Of a DNA stretch of 64,000 bases, positions 53,830 to 63,010 are shown in pieces. The translations under genes were made by a program, and so were the position numbers. The notes beneath the pieces are model-generated. The model had not been told where the DNA came from and searched no databases. It worked only from the letters and a program-made list of their open reading frames with translations. This DNA comes from Ruegeria sp. ANG-R (GTDB taxonomy: Bacteria > Pseudomonadota > Alphaproteobacteria > Rhodobacterales > Rhodobacteraceae), in the NCBI RefSeq assembly GCF_000813985.1, contig NZ_JWLJ01000003.1, forward strand, positions 248,001 through 312,000, written 5' to 3'. Positions within the stretch are counted from its first letter, which is position 1, and each line of letters opens with the position of its first letter.

Positions 53830-54846
53830 TCAACCCTTTGCGCGTTCGGTCACACGCCGCATGAGCGCTTCCAACGGACCGCGCTTGAACTTTCGGAACC
53901 ACAGACGCGCAAACAACGAAGACAGCGCGCAGAACAGCAGTGCGTACCAAACGATTTGCGGAGCGGATAGCGATCCGTCCAAAAGCCCGGCTTCCTCCAG
54001 CAGTCCCATGCCGATGAGGATATGTGCCATGTAAAGCGTCAGGCTTTGCCGCCCCGGTGCGGTCAGAAACGGGGCGATGCGTATGCGTTCAATCAATGGC
54101 CAGAGTTTCAGCGACAACCCGATTACCACACAGGCCGTTCCGGTTCCGGCAAGTATATAGAACGGGCCGGGCGGAATGGATTCCGTCCCCAGATAGGCCA
54201 CCAGATCAGGGTCCGAGACCATCATTTGCGGAAACAATGCCAACACCGCCGCACCAAACCCCCACATGATCAACCTGTGCTGGATGCAAAGCGTATGAAG
54301 TTCAGACCGACCGATTGCCATCCCGATCAACAGGAAAGCGGCCCAGGGCAATACCGGGTGCCAACCATTGAACAGCGCGTTGCGCAGGAAACCGGGCAGG
54401 GTCCAGAGGTCGGTGTAGATTAGCGCGTCCCAGTCCCAGCCCTGGTCGTAATCCAAGATCAGATTGGCGATCACCGACAGTATGACGATCCCCAACGCTC
54501 CCAGCCATAACCCTCGCTGTGAGGCCGACAGAAACGCTGCCCCCACCACGAAATAGAGCGCGTAGAAATGCAGGATGTCGGCGTCGAATATCGTCATGTT
54601 GATCAGGCCGATCACAAACAGAAATGCAGCGCGGCGCAGCAGTAATCCGGCTGGGATACGCGACAATCCGATACCGACACCCGCAAGCACAACAAACAAA
54701 GCTGCTGCGCGCCCCTCTAGCGCGTCGATCAATATCGAAGCCCAGTCACGGCCCGGTGCAACCTCGGCCGCGATGCGGAAGTTAACCAGAACCATACCGC
54801 AAAAGGCCAGAAACCGGGCCGCGTCCAGCGCATCTAGTCGTTTCAT
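53830..54846 (-). CDS. DUF418-type multi-spanning membrane protein
   Basis: This 338-residue integral membrane protein has about nine or ten hydrophobic helices. The N-terminus RLDALDAARFLAFCGMVLVNF and the C-terminal APGRQSLTLYMAHILIG resemble DUF418 / YeiB-like acyltransferase-fold proteins. ATG 54846 has AGAGG eight bases before it; ATG 54858 would add four residues. The function of this family is unknown, though a role in modifying envelope sugars has been proposed from fold similarity. Confidence 0.85.
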   Translation of the reverse strand: MKRLDALDAARFLAFCGMVLVNFRIAAEVAPGRDWASILIDALEGRAAALFVVLAGVGIGLSRIPAGLLLRRAAFLFVIGLINMTIFDADILHFYALYFVVGAAFLSASQRGLWLGALGIVILSVIANLILDYDQGWDWDALIYTDLWTLPGFLRNALFNGWHPVLPWAAFLLIGMAIGRSELHTLCIQHRLIMWGFGAAVLALFPQMMVSDPDLVAYLGTESIPPGPFYILAGTGTACVVIGLSLKLWPLIERIRIAPFLTAPGRQSLTLYMAHILIGMGLLEEAGLLDGSLSAPQIVWYALLFCALSSLFARLWFRKFKRGPLEALMRRVTERAKG

Positions 54847-55070
54847 CTGGCCTCTCATTCTGGTCGGCGGGATCGCTAAGTAGTTGCTCTTTCGCCAATA
54901 ATCAGGGCCAACATGGCGGGGCATCGGTGCGTTTCAATGGTTGTAAAGCGCAAAAACGCCACGATCTGGCATTGCAGCAACAGGTTTAAGATTGGATGAA
55001 GGTTGGCTCACGTATCTTGAAACGCAACCAAGAGCCCCCACACTCGCATCACGACCCGAAGGAGCGACCA

Positions 55071-55928
55071 ATGGTTCAGACCCAACACGCAAACGCTGAT
55101 GCGGACACCGTCCACACCGGTATCGAGCGCGTAACAAGCGTTTTGGTCGGCCTTCTGATGGTCGGGGCAATCATTTATGCAGGCATCGTTGGTTATATGT
55201 TCCTTAACCAGCAATCCCTACTTTACAAACCTGAAGGCGAGTTGCCCGATCCGGCCAGCGTGGGATTGGCGGATGTCGATGTGCTGTCGCTACCAATGTC
55301 CGACGGAACCGTCCTGACGGCCTGGGCGGCGCCCGCCGCAACCCAGGATGCGCCGACGGTTCTATTCTTTCACGGACAAAGCGGCAATCTGGGTGACCGC
55401 GCTGATCGGCTGCGTGAGATACTCAATTCAGGTTACGGGCTGCTTGCCCCCAGCTATCGCGGTTTTCCCGGCAGCGAGGGCGAGCCGTCGGAACTGGCGC
55501 TGATTTCTGATGGCATTCAACTTTTCGACAGGCTGGCCAGAGATGGGGACGCCGTGGTTCTGCACGGTCAGAGCCTTGGAACAGGCATTGCCGCCGCCGT
55601 GGCCGAACAACGGCCCGCTGCAGAACTGTTGGTGCTTGAGGCTCCGTTCACCGCGACTGTGGATGTGGCAGCGGAACGGTATCCCTTTCTTCCGGTCTCT
55701 GCTCTGATGAAAGACCAGTTCGCCACGCGCGACCTGATCGAACGCATCACGGTGCCCACATTGATCTTCCATGGAACCGAGGACGAAACCATCCCTCTCC
55801 ACCACGGACAGAATCTGGCTGCCCTGTCCGACACGGCGCAGCTGTATGTAGTGCCAGATGGTACCCATAACGATCTTTGGTCGCATGGCCTGTGGGATGA
55901 CGTGCACCAATACCTGTCGCGGGATTGA
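55071..55928 (+). CDS. Membrane-anchored alpha/beta hydrolase
   Basis: This 285-residue protein has one N-terminal membrane anchor (about 25-47, SVLVGLLMVGAIIYAGIVGYMF) and an alpha/beta hydrolase domain like BEM46/YfhR. The nucleophile motif is GQSLG (about residue 168), the acid is in GTEDETIP, and the His is in GTHNDLW; PSYRGFPGSEG precedes them. ATG 55071 lies five bases behind AAGGAG. The substrate is unknown. It is convergent with mtnP. Confidence 0.9.
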   Translation: MVQTQHANADADTVHTGIERVTSVLVGLLMVGAIIYAGIVGYMFLNQQSLLYKPEGELPDPASVGLADVDVLSLPMSDGTVLTAWAAPAATQDAPTVLFFHGQSGNLGDRADRLREILNSGYGLLAPSYRGFPGSEGEPSELALISDGIQLFDRLARDGDAVVLHGQSLGTGIAAAVAEQRPAAELLVLEAPFTATVDVAAERYPFLPVSALMKDQFATRDLIERITVPTLIFHGTEDETIPLHHGQNLAALSDTAQLYVVPDGTHNDLWSHGLWDDVHQYLSRD

Positions 55929-55930
55929 CC

Positions 55931-56803
55931 TCAGAGCACCCGTCCGGCCACCGCATCCAGCTTGGCCAACAAGGCCGGGTCGCGCTTTTCCGGGGCGGTC
56001 AGGATGGCATATTCCAGCGCCCGGTCGCAGCCATGCGGGCATGGCAGGCGATCGGTTCCCAATAAGGCAGGCAGGCCCTTGACCAGCGCCCGACCTTTTT
56101 CCGCATTACCTGTCAGCGTGGCGATGATGGCCGTCACGTCGACTTCGCCGTGATCCGGGTGCCAGCTGTCATAGTCGGTGACCATGGCGATCGAGGCATA
56201 GCAAAGCTCGGCCTCTCGGGCCAATTTCGCCTCGGGCATGTTGGTCATGCCAATCACGTCGCAGCCCCAGTGTTCCCGGTACATTTTCGATTCCGCCAAT
56301 GACGAGAACTGCGGCCCTTCCATCGCCAGATAAGTTCCACCCCGGTGAATAGTGATGCCAGCGGTCTTGCCGGCGGTTTCACAGGCATCCGACAGGCGCG
56401 GGCAGGTCGGATGCGCAACACTGACATGGGCGACGCATCCGGTGCCGAAGAAGCTTTTGTCCCGCGCAAAGGTTCGGTCGATGAACTGATCCACCACCAC
56501 GAAATCGCCCGGCGCCATATGTTCACGGAACGACCCACAAGCCGAGACCGAGATCACATCCGTCGCACCCAGCCGTTTCAACGCGTCGATATTGGCGCGA
56601 TAAGGCACTTCGGTCGGTGAGTGCACATGACCGCGTCCGTGACGCGGCAGAAAGGCCATCTCGACACCGTCCAGCGACCCGGTCAGAATTTGATCCGAAG
56701 GGGTGCCCCAGGGCGTTTCCACCGTGACCCACTCGGCATTTTCCAGACCGTCGATGTCATAAATGCCTGATCCTCCGACAACGGCGATTTTGGTTTGGGT
56801 CAC
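55931..56803 (-). CDS. mtnP: S-methyl-5'-thioadenosine phosphorylase
   Basis: MtnP splits methylthioadenosine (from polyamine or quorum-signal synthesis) into adenine and methylthioribose-1-phosphate. The 290-residue protein shows the PNP-family motifs VVGGSGIYDIDGL at the start, RHGRGHVHSPTEVPYRANI, ISVSACGSFREHM, YLAMEGPQFS and MVTDYDSWH. The start is GTG 56803 (GGAGAA eight bases upstream); other starts give an unconserved tail. The freed adenine could be salvaged by apt, 3.3 kb away. No other methionine-salvage genes are near. Confidence 0.94.
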   Translation of the reverse strand: MTQTKIAVVGGSGIYDIDGLENAEWVTVETPWGTPSDQILTGSLDGVEMAFLPRHGRGHVHSPTEVPYRANIDALKRLGATDVISVSACGSFREHMAPGDFVVVDQFIDRTFARDKSFFGTGCVAHVSVAHPTCPRLSDACETAGKTAGITIHRGGTYLAMEGPQFSSLAESKMYREHWGCDVIGMTNMPEAKLAREAELCYASIAMVTDYDSWHPDHGEVDVTAIIATLTGNAEKGRALVKGLPALLGTDRLPCPHGCDRALEYAILTAPEKRDPALLAKLDAVAGRVL

Positions 56804-57008
56804 GATTGTTCTCCGCTGAAAATTCCTGCTGACTGAGTTCTGCGGCCCGCGGTCGCTTTTGACAAGTGGCTTCAACGGTTTGTGTGATTTTGGCATGAGT
56901 TATGCGTTAAGTGCATATCAGGGTCCCGCCGGGCGCGGTATCTCAACACGCGTTTGACCGCTAGAAGGCCCCTTTCGCGCGAACATAACCGACCGTCAGG
57001 ACCGATCC

Positions 57009-58643
57009 ATGCCCCGAGCCTTGCTGGCAAGCTTTGCCAATCGCCTAGCCATACCCGATCTGCGCTGGATGCCCGACGAAGGCTTCACCATATCCCGCAT
57101 CCGGATCGAACTGCTGTCGGGCCTGACAGTCGCGCTGGCGCTGGTGCCCGAGGCCGTGGCTTTTGCCTTTGTGGCCGGGGTGCATCCTCTGGTCGGGCTG
57201 TACGCGGCGTTTCTGGTGGGCCTGATCACGGCGCTGATCGGTGGCCGTCCGGGCATGATTTCGGGCGCAACGGGCGCTCTGGCCGTGGTCATGGTGGCAT
57301 TGGTGGCACAGCACGGGGTCGAATACCTGTTCGCAACGGTGGTGCTGATGGGGATCATGCAGATCATCGCAGGTGCGATGCACTGGGGGCGGTTCATACG
57401 CCTAGTACCGCATCCGGTGATGCTCGGTTTTGTGAACGGTCTGGCGATCGTGATTTTTCTGGCTCAGATGGGCCAGTTCAAGGTCCCTGGCACCATGGAA
57501 AACACCGGACACGGCATGAGCGGTGGGGAATGGCTTTCCGGTATGCAGCTTTATACGATGCTGGGTCTGGTGGCGCTGACCATGGCCGTGATCTGGGTCA
57601 TGCCGCGCATCACACGCATCGTCCCCGCCCCCCTGGCCGGGATCGTCGTTGTCGCTGCGCTGGTCATCGGCATGGGGCTGGACGTGCCCCGCGTTGGTGA
57701 TCTGGCTTCGATCGAAGGTGGCTTGCCCAGCTTCCATATCCCGATGGTGCCGCTGAACTGGGAGACCTTCGAGATTATCCTGCCCTACGCCCTGATCCTT
57801 GCCGCCATCGGCCTGATCGAATCCCTGCTGACCCTGAATCTGGTTGGTGAGATCACCGGCAAACGCGGTGGCGCCTCGCAGGAATGTATCGCGCAAGGCA
57901 CAGCCAACGTCGTCACCGGGTTCTTCGGCGGCATGGGAGGCTGCGCCATGATCGGCCAGTCGATGATCAATGTGAAATCCGGAGGGCGTACCCGCATCGC
58001 GGGCATCGCCGCTGCATTGTTCCTGCTGCTGTTCATCCTCGTCGGCTCACCCTTGATCGAGCAAATCCCGCTGGCGGCTTTGGTGGGCGTGATGTTCATG
58101 GTGGTGATCGGAACCTTCGCCTGGAACTCGCTGAAGATTATGCGCAAGGTGCCCATGACCGATGCGTTCGTCATCGTGCTGGTAACAGTCGTCACCGTGA
58201 TGGAAGACCTTGCGGTTGCGGTTGTTGTCGGCGTCATTGTCTCGGCTCTGGCCTACGCCTGGAACAACGCGAAACGCATCCACGCCGTCACCCGCGACTC
58301 GGAAACGGAAGAGGGCGCCAAAGTTTATGAAATCCAGGGCCCGTTGTTCTTCGGGTCTTCCGAAGGCTTTGTCGAACTGTTTGATGTTCCGAATGACCCC
58401 GAGACCGTGATTATCGATTTCGCAGCCAGCCGTGTTGTCGATCAGTCCGCGCTTCAGGCCATCGAGAATATCGCCTGTAAATACGAGGCAGCGGACAAAC
58501 GCGTCATGCTGAGACATCTGAGTCGCGATTGCCACAAGCTGCTGAACAAAGCGGGCCACCTGATGGTCGATAGCGATGACGACCCCGATTACGCGCTGGC
58601 GGTGGATTATTCGGTCCGGACCGGCATTCTGGGCGGTCACTGA
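57009..58643 (+). CDS. SulP-family anion transporter with STAS domain
   Basis: This 544-residue permease has 10-12 membrane helices (about 30-430) and a cytoplasmic STAS domain from about 440 (DFAASRVVDQSALQAIENIA). The first part ELLSGLTVALALVPEAVAFAF and the stretch GRPGMISGATGALAVV match SulP transporters. Substrates in this family include sulfate, bicarbonate and oxalate; none can be assigned. It is monocistronic, and transcription likely ends in the repeat pair at 58651-58768. Confidence 0.9.
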   Translation: MPRALLASFANRLAIPDLRWMPDEGFTISRIRIELLSGLTVALALVPEAVAFAFVAGVHPLVGLYAAFLVGLITALIGGRPGMISGATGALAVVMVALVAQHGVEYLFATVVLMGIMQIIAGAMHWGRFIRLVPHPVMLGFVNGLAIVIFLAQMGQFKVPGTMENTGHGMSGGEWLSGMQLYTMLGLVALTMAVIWVMPRITRIVPAPLAGIVVVAALVIGMGLDVPRVGDLASIEGGLPSFHIPMVPLNWETFEIILPYALILAAIGLIESLLTLNLVGEITGKRGGASQECIAQGTANVVTGFFGGMGGCAMIGQSMINVKSGGRTRIAGIAAALFLLLFILVGSPLIEQIPLAALVGVMFMVVIGTFAWNSLKIMRKVPMTDAFVIVLVTVVTVMEDLAVAVVVGVIVSALAYAWNNAKRIHAVTRDSETEEGAKVYEIQGPLFFGSSEGFVELFDVPNDPETVIIDFAASRVVDQSALQAIENIACKYEAADKRVMLRHLSRDCHKLLNKAGHLMVDSDDDPDYALAVDYSVRTGILGGH

Positions 58644-58650
58644 ATCTTTT

Positions 58651-58695
58651 GCGAGGCTCTGCCTCGCGCTCCGGGATATTTTGGGCCAGATGAAG
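58651..58695 (+). repeat. Palindromic intergenic repeat, copy B
   Basis: The copy comprises a hairpin (GCGAGGC/GCCTCGC at 58651-58667, TCT loop) and then the conserved block CCGGGATATTT, TGG, GCCAGATGAAG at 58671-58695. It starts 8 bases after the sulP stop and faces copy C. Confidence 0.8.
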
Positions 58696-58707
58696 AATAG
58701 CCCCCTG

Positions 58708-58768
58708 CTTCATCTGGCTTTAAATATCCCGGGGGAGTCGCCCGAAGGGCGGCGGGGGCTGGCCCCCG
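58708..58768 (-). repeat. Palindromic intergenic repeat, copy C (inverted)
   Basis: Reading on the - strand, the copy has a GC hairpin (58753-58768), a second hairpin (CGCCC/GGGCG at 58739-58751), then ACTCCCCC leading into the block CCGGGATATTT, AAA, GCCAGATGAAG (58732 down to 58708). With copy B it forms a long inverted repeat (11 paired, 3 unpaired, 11 paired) around a 12-base spacer between two convergent genes. Confidence 0.8.
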
Positions 58769-58779
58769 TTCTCATCGCT

Positions 58780-59385
58780 TCAGTCATCGGGACGGTTAAG
58801 CGAGAACAGTTCTTCTACGACCGAGTAATCCCGATAGCCCAACCGCGCCAACGGTCTGAAAGACGTCACATCGAACTTCCCATCCCGGACATGATCGTCA
58901 TGCAGATGTATACCGGTGACCTCGCCGAATACCACTCGGTTGGCGTCGCCGGGTAGGGTTACGATCCGTGTTAGCTTGCATTCAAGCGCGGCGGGCGCGC
59001 CTTCGACCCGCGCGCAGGCGATTGTCTCGCATTCCACCGGTGTCAGCCCTGCATGATCGAACTCATCGATGTGTTTGGGCAGACCTTCCGAACTTGCGTT
59101 CATCGCGTCGCGATGAGCGTAGCCCACGATATTGACGCAGAATACGCCCGTCGCCTCAATATTGGCGATGCTGTCTTTGCCGCCGACCTGATCGTGTTTC
59201 GACCCCGTGGTGGCAAACATAACCTGCGGCGGCGTGTAGGCGACACCATTAAAGAACGAGTAGGGAGCCAGATTGTTGATTCCCCCGGCGTCGCGCGTCG
59301 CAATCCAGCCGATAGGGCGCGGCGTGATGATGGCGTTGAATGGGTTGTGGGGCAAACCGTGGCCGTCTTCAGGGCGATAGAACAT
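58780..59385 (-). CDS. Flavin reductase-like protein
   Basis: This 201-residue protein belongs to the FMN-binding split-barrel flavin reductase family (DIM6/NTAB). Its N-terminal half shows ITPRPIGWIATRDAGGINNLAPYSFFNGV and the family pattern KDSIANIEATGVFCVN. Such proteins reduce free flavin or act in two-component monooxygenases; no partner oxygenase is nearby. ATG 59385 follows GGAGA. It is divergent from the GNAT gene. Confidence 0.88.
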   Translation of the reverse strand: MFYRPEDGHGLPHNPFNAIITPRPIGWIATRDAGGINNLAPYSFFNGVAYTPPQVMFATTGSKHDQVGGKDSIANIEATGVFCVNIVGYAHRDAMNASSEGLPKHIDEFDHAGLTPVECETIACARVEGAPAALECKLTRIVTLPGDANRVVFGEVTGIHLHDDHVRDGKFDVTSFRPLARLGYRDYSVVEELFSLNRPDD

Positions 59386-59456
59386 CTGGTCTCCAAGCGT
59401 TTGCCCAAGGCGTATCGAAGTGCTAGGGCGAATTCCAGCAAGGAAATGAGGCTGGC

Positions 59457-59951
59457 GTGCAGCAATTCAATATCAGGCCAGAAACGTCCGAGGACTGGTG
59501 GGAGGTCGAGGCTCTCTATGACCTGTGTTTTGCACCGGGGCGAGAGGCGCTTTCATCGTATCGTCTGCGTGACGACGTGCCGCCGGTTGCCGGTTTGTCT
59601 CTGGTGGCGCGTGACGGGCAGGGTATTCTGGCCGGTGCGATCCGGTTCTGGCCCGTGCATGTTGGCGCACATGATGCTTTGCTGCTGGGTCCGGTTGCAG
59701 TCCACCCGACGCATCAGGGCGAAGGGTTGGGTGGGTATCTGATTCACCAAGGTGTCGATGCCGGACGTGCCAAAGGCTGGGACCGTGTTATGTTGGTCGG
59801 TGATGCGCCGTATTATGCCCGGTTCGGGTTCACCCCGTTGGCGGGCGTGGAGATGCCTCCGCCCACAAACCCCGATCGCGTTCTGGGGTTGGAGCTGACC
59901 TCCGGTGTTTGGTCCGGAATTCAGGGGCTTGTCACCCGCTGGACGCGCTGA
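59457..59951 (+). CDS. GNAT N-acetyltransferase, YhbS-like
   Basis: This 164-residue acetyltransferase starts at GTG 59457 (GAGG upstream). The acetyl-CoA site LLGPVAVHPTHQGEGLGGYLI lies at about 77-97 (here quoted in part: VAVHPTHQGEGLGGYL), and the YYARFGFTP stretch marks the C-terminal fold of the YhbS group. Substrate unknown. The next gene (EcsC family) follows after 53 bases with its own ribosome site. Confidence 0.88.
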   Translation: MQQFNIRPETSEDWWEVEALYDLCFAPGREALSSYRLRDDVPPVAGLSLVARDGQGILAGAIRFWPVHVGAHDALLLGPVAVHPTHQGEGLGGYLIHQGVDAGRAKGWDRVMLVGDAPYYARFGFTPLAGVEMPPPTNPDRVLGLELTSGVWSGIQGLVTRWTR

Positions 59952-60004
59952 CCCATTGAAAACCGACCGCAAAGTGCCGATGTTTTCAGAACAGGAGGGC
60001 ACAG

Positions 60005-60754
60005 ATGCAGGACGTAGTTCTTGTCGAAAAACTCGATCCCGAGGCCGAGCTTGATCGGCTGGCGCAGCTATACAGGTCTGCGGGCGGAGCTGGGGTGACT
60101 TTTCTCAACAGGCTGGGTGGATCAGCAGAATCTCTGTTGGATCAACTGCCCGAGCCAATGCGCCATGGTCTGAACGAAGCAACCGAACAGGCGCTTTGGG
60201 TCGCCATGTATGCTGCCGAAGGGACGCGTCGTGCGGTGCCGGATCAAAAACCATGGGTCAATACAGCACTGACCACCGCGATGGGGGCGGCTGGAGGGCT
60301 GGGCGGAGTTTCGACCGCGCTCGTTGAGTTACCTGCAACCACGGCGATGATGCTGCGCGCGATACAGGGCGCGGCGGCCCGCGAGGGGTTTGATCCGACG
60401 GCTGAAAACGTAAAATTCGACTCGATCCGGGTGCTCTCGGCCGCAGGCCCGTTGGCCGATGATGATGGCGCGGATCTCGGCTTCTTCTCGATGCGACTGA
60501 CCCTGACGGGGCCAACCATGCAGCGGCTGATCGCCGCTGTCGCTCCGCGTTTGTCGGTCGTGTTGGGTCAGAAGCTGGCCGCGCAGTCCGTACCGCTGCT
60601 TGGGGCGCTTGCCGGGGGCAGTGCGAACTATATCTATACCCGATACTATCAGCAGATCGCGCGTGTGCATTTCGGGCTGCGCCGTCTGGCGATCAATGCC
60701 GATATTCCCCATGACGAGTTGGTGCAGCGCCTGTCAGGGCGTATGGGGGCTTAG
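60005..60754 (+). CDS. EcsC family protein
   Basis: This 249-residue protein resembles the EcsC family, named after a Bacillus protein encoded with an ABC transporter. Recognisable are ALTTAMGAAGGLGG and ELPATTAMMLRAIQGAAAREGFDP in part, and the Gly/Ala-rich segment QSVPLLGALAGGSANYIYT. No signal peptide is seen, but Gly/Ala-rich stretches may touch the membrane. AGGAGGG precedes the ATG. Function unknown, with no linked transporter here. Confidence 0.82.
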   Translation: MQDVVLVEKLDPEAELDRLAQLYRSAGGAGVTFLNRLGGSAESLLDQLPEPMRHGLNEATEQALWVAMYAAEGTRRAVPDQKPWVNTALTTAMGAAGGLGGVSTALVELPATTAMMLRAIQGAAAREGFDPTAENVKFDSIRVLSAAGPLADDDGADLGFFSMRLTLTGPTMQRLIAAVAPRLSVVLGQKLAAQSVPLLGALAGGSANYIYTRYYQQIARVHFGLRRLAINADIPHDELVQRLSGRMGA

Positions 60755-60852
60755 TTGAGGTTTTTGGGGTAGGGCTTGGAAAGTCCTGCAAAATGTGGTA
60801 AATCCTGCACTATAAACCGCAACATAAGCGGAGCGAGCAGTGGGTAAGAACC

Positions 60853-61338
60853 GTGTTTGACGGGCGCAGCAATGTGCTGAATGCCGGGCTTTCGGCAGAG
60901 AACCTCTCCCTTTCCGGGGCGCTTCCCGTCTATGCGCAATCCGCTGCGCTTTGCTATCGCACCAAGAATGGCCGACCCGAGATTCTGTTGATCACCACGC
61001 GTCGGTCGCGACGTTGGATCATTCCCAAAGGTTGGTTGATCAACGGGATGACCCCGTCTGAAACAGCCGCCCGCGAGGCTTGGGAAGAGGCCGGGGTGCT
61101 CGGGACCTGCGGGTCTGAAGCTCTGGGGCGTTTTGCCTATGTCAAAAACCGCCCGGGCAAGGCGTCGGCATTGTGTCTGGTTGATGTGTTTCCGCTGCAT
61201 GTGCAGCGATTGGAAGCGCATTTTCCCGAGGCGGGCGACCGCAGGCGCAAATGGGTTTCGCCCAAAAAGGCATCGTCAAAGGTGGCGTCGCCTGATCTTG
61301 CCGCGCTTTTGGGCGGATTCGGGCTCCGCCGGCAATAG
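60853..61338 (+). CDS. Nudix hydrolase
   Basis: This 161-residue protein has a Nudix box near residues 60-82: Gly60, then REAWEEAGV with the metal ligands Glu75, Glu78 and Glu79. The first Glu of the classical box (position 66) is Met here, a change also seen in diphosphoinositol-phosphate or ADP-ribose type members. The IIPKGWLINGM context resembles the DIPP subgroup. The GTG 60853 start has a weak ribosome site. Substrate unknown. Confidence 0.88.
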   Translation: MFDGRSNVLNAGLSAENLSLSGALPVYAQSAALCYRTKNGRPEILLITTRRSRRWIIPKGWLINGMTPSETAAREAWEEAGVLGTCGSEALGRFAYVKNRPGKASALCLVDVFPLHVQRLEAHFPEAGDRRRKWVSPKKASSKVASPDLAALLGGFGLRRQ

Positions 61339-61408
61339 GGGCCAAGATCAAGACTTGATATTGCCATGTTGGTCAGTATCTATTCGCCAACCGGATTCTG
61401 GACGTGAT

Positions 61409-61864
61409 ATGATTCAATACGCATTGAAGTGCAGCAAGGGCCACAGCTTTGACAGCTGGTTTCAGTCCGCAGCCGCTTTTGACAAACTGTCAGCTGCCGG
61501 GATGGTGACCTGTGCGCGCTGCGGCTGCGACAAGGTGGAAAAGGCGATCATGACGCCGCGGGTCCGTCCCGCGCGCAAAGCGGTTGCCGAGCCAGCACCG
61601 GTTGATCCAGCCCCGGACCAGATCAACGTTGCGACACCTTCCCCCGATGTTCAGGAGATTTTGGGGGAACTGCGCCGCAAGGTCGAGGAGAACTCGGACT
61701 ATGTCGGCAAGGATTTCGCCAGCGAGGCGCGTAAAATTCATCTGGGCGATGCGCCGGAACGCGCCATTTATGGCGAAGCCAAACCCGAAGAGGCGAAGTC
61801 GCTGATCGAGGATGGCGTGCCGGTCGCGCCGTTGCCATTCGTTCCCAGCCGCAAGACCAACTGA
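61409..61864 (+). CDS. DUF1178 family protein
   Basis: This 151-residue protein matches DUF1178: MIQYALKCSKGHSFDSWF at the start, a zinc-ribbon-like Cys pattern (Cys8 with CARCGC near 36-41), and the C-terminal block ARKIHLGDAPERAIYGEA followed by PVAPLPFVP. Function is unknown; the Cys arrangement suggests metal binding (inference). The start ATG 61409 was chosen because it begins the conserved sequence. The SDR gene follows after 3 bases. Confidence 0.9.
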   Translation: MIQYALKCSKGHSFDSWFQSAAAFDKLSAAGMVTCARCGCDKVEKAIMTPRVRPARKAVAEPAPVDPAPDQINVATPSPDVQEILGELRRKVEENSDYVGKDFASEARKIHLGDAPERAIYGEAKPEEAKSLIEDGVPVAPLPFVPSRKTN

Positions 61865-61867
61865 TTG

Positions 61868-62506
61868 ATGCATGTCGTCATAACAGGCGTTAATCGTGGA
61901 ATCGGAAAAACGATTTCAGATCACTACCGTGCCGCAGGTCATGAGGTTACGGGAACGACGCGAGACGGCAGCGCGCAAATCACGCTGGATGTCACGGACC
62001 CTGTGCAGCACGCAGCGATGGCTGAACACCTGCAAGGTCGCCCGATTGATCTGCTGATCTGTAATGCGGGTGTTTATCTAGATAAAGGCCACGACATCAG
62101 CGGCTATCCGGCCGAGATATGGGCGCAGAGCTTTGCCACAAATGTGACCGGCGTGTTCCTGACCGTTCAGTCCCTGTTGCCAAACCTGCGCGCAGCGCGG
62201 GGCAGGGTTGCGATCGTCTCGTCTCAGATGGCGTCGCACACGCGTGCGCCCGGCGGTAGTTATATCTACCGGGCCTCAAAGGCGGCGGTTCTGAATCTGG
62301 GCCGCAATCTGGCCACTGATCTGCGCGCCGATGGTATTGCGGTCGGCATCTATCACCCGGGTTGGGTTAAGACTGACATGGGCGGGTCCGCTGCCGAGAT
62401 CAGCGCGGAACAGGCCACAAACGGCCTGATCCAGCGATTTGAGGTTCTCTCGCTGGACACAACCGGATGTTTCGAAACCTGGGACGGTCGGGCGCACCCT
62501 TACTGA
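61868..62506 (+). CDS. Short-chain dehydrogenase/reductase
   Basis: This 212-residue classical SDR has the cofactor loop VITGVNRGIGK (about 4-14), the NAG motif (LICNAGVY), the catalytic Ser in IVSSQMA and the YIYRASKAA Tyr-Lys pair. The sequence TTRDGSAQ near 31-38 lacks an acidic residue at the end of strand 2, hinting at NADP preference. Substrate unknown. It overlaps the tail of the convergent next gene by 7 bases. Confidence 0.9.
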   Translation: MHVVITGVNRGIGKTISDHYRAAGHEVTGTTRDGSAQITLDVTDPVQHAAMAEHLQGRPIDLLICNAGVYLDKGHDISGYPAEIWAQSFATNVTGVFLTVQSLLPNLRAARGRVAIVSSQMASHTRAPGGSYIYRASKAAVLNLGRNLATDLRADGIAVGIYHPGWVKTDMGGSAAEISAEQATNGLIQRFEVLSLDTTGCFETWDGRAHPY

Positions 62507-62856
62507 GTGTTCAGGGCCGCCTTGGGGATTTCATAAACCTCGCCGGGCTCGATGAAGATCACCATGATATCGCCGCGGGTCTCATAGGTCAGTTTCGAGG
62601 TCGAACTGCTGGAATCGGGCACGCCTTTGGTGAAATAGATCCGCCGCACTTCGCCCGTGTTCATCTGTACTGCCAGCGTTGCCGTGCCGTCTTCACGTTT
62701 GCGAAGCTCGGCCGGGCAACTGGCCATCGGGTCACCTGAAAGGGCGGCACACGGAACTGTACCCAGAGAATTCTGACCGTCCGTGCCCGACAGGGTCGCC
62801 ACCTGAGCATTCGCGGCCGTTGAGATCAAGGTTAGGGCAATGGCAAAGCGATACAT
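62500..62856 (-). CDS. Exported hypothetical protein
   Basis: This 118-residue protein starts with a signal peptide (MYRFAIALTLISTAANA/Q). The mature part has two Cys (VPCAALSGDPMASCP) that may form a disulfide, and ends EVYEIPKAALNTQ. GAGGA lies seven bases before ATG 62856. I do not recognise a domain. It converges with the SDR gene and overlaps it by 7 bases at the 3' ends. Confidence 0.75.
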   Translation of the reverse strand: MYRFAIALTLISTAANAQVATLSGTDGQNSLGTVPCAALSGDPMASCPAELRKREDGTATLAVQMNTGEVRRIYFTKGVPDSSSSTSKLTYETRGDIMVIFIEPGEVYEIPKAALNTQ

Positions 62857-63010
62857 GGAAATCCTCTTGGAATAAGGTGTTGCGTGCACGCTTACACCAC
62901 GGGCGTTCAAAGTAAAGCGTCCTGGTGATGTCTTTGCCTACTTGCCCTTGCGCCCCCCCTCGCATAAGAGGCACGGGATCAGAAATTCAAGGCGCGGAGA
63001 CTTTGGCCCC

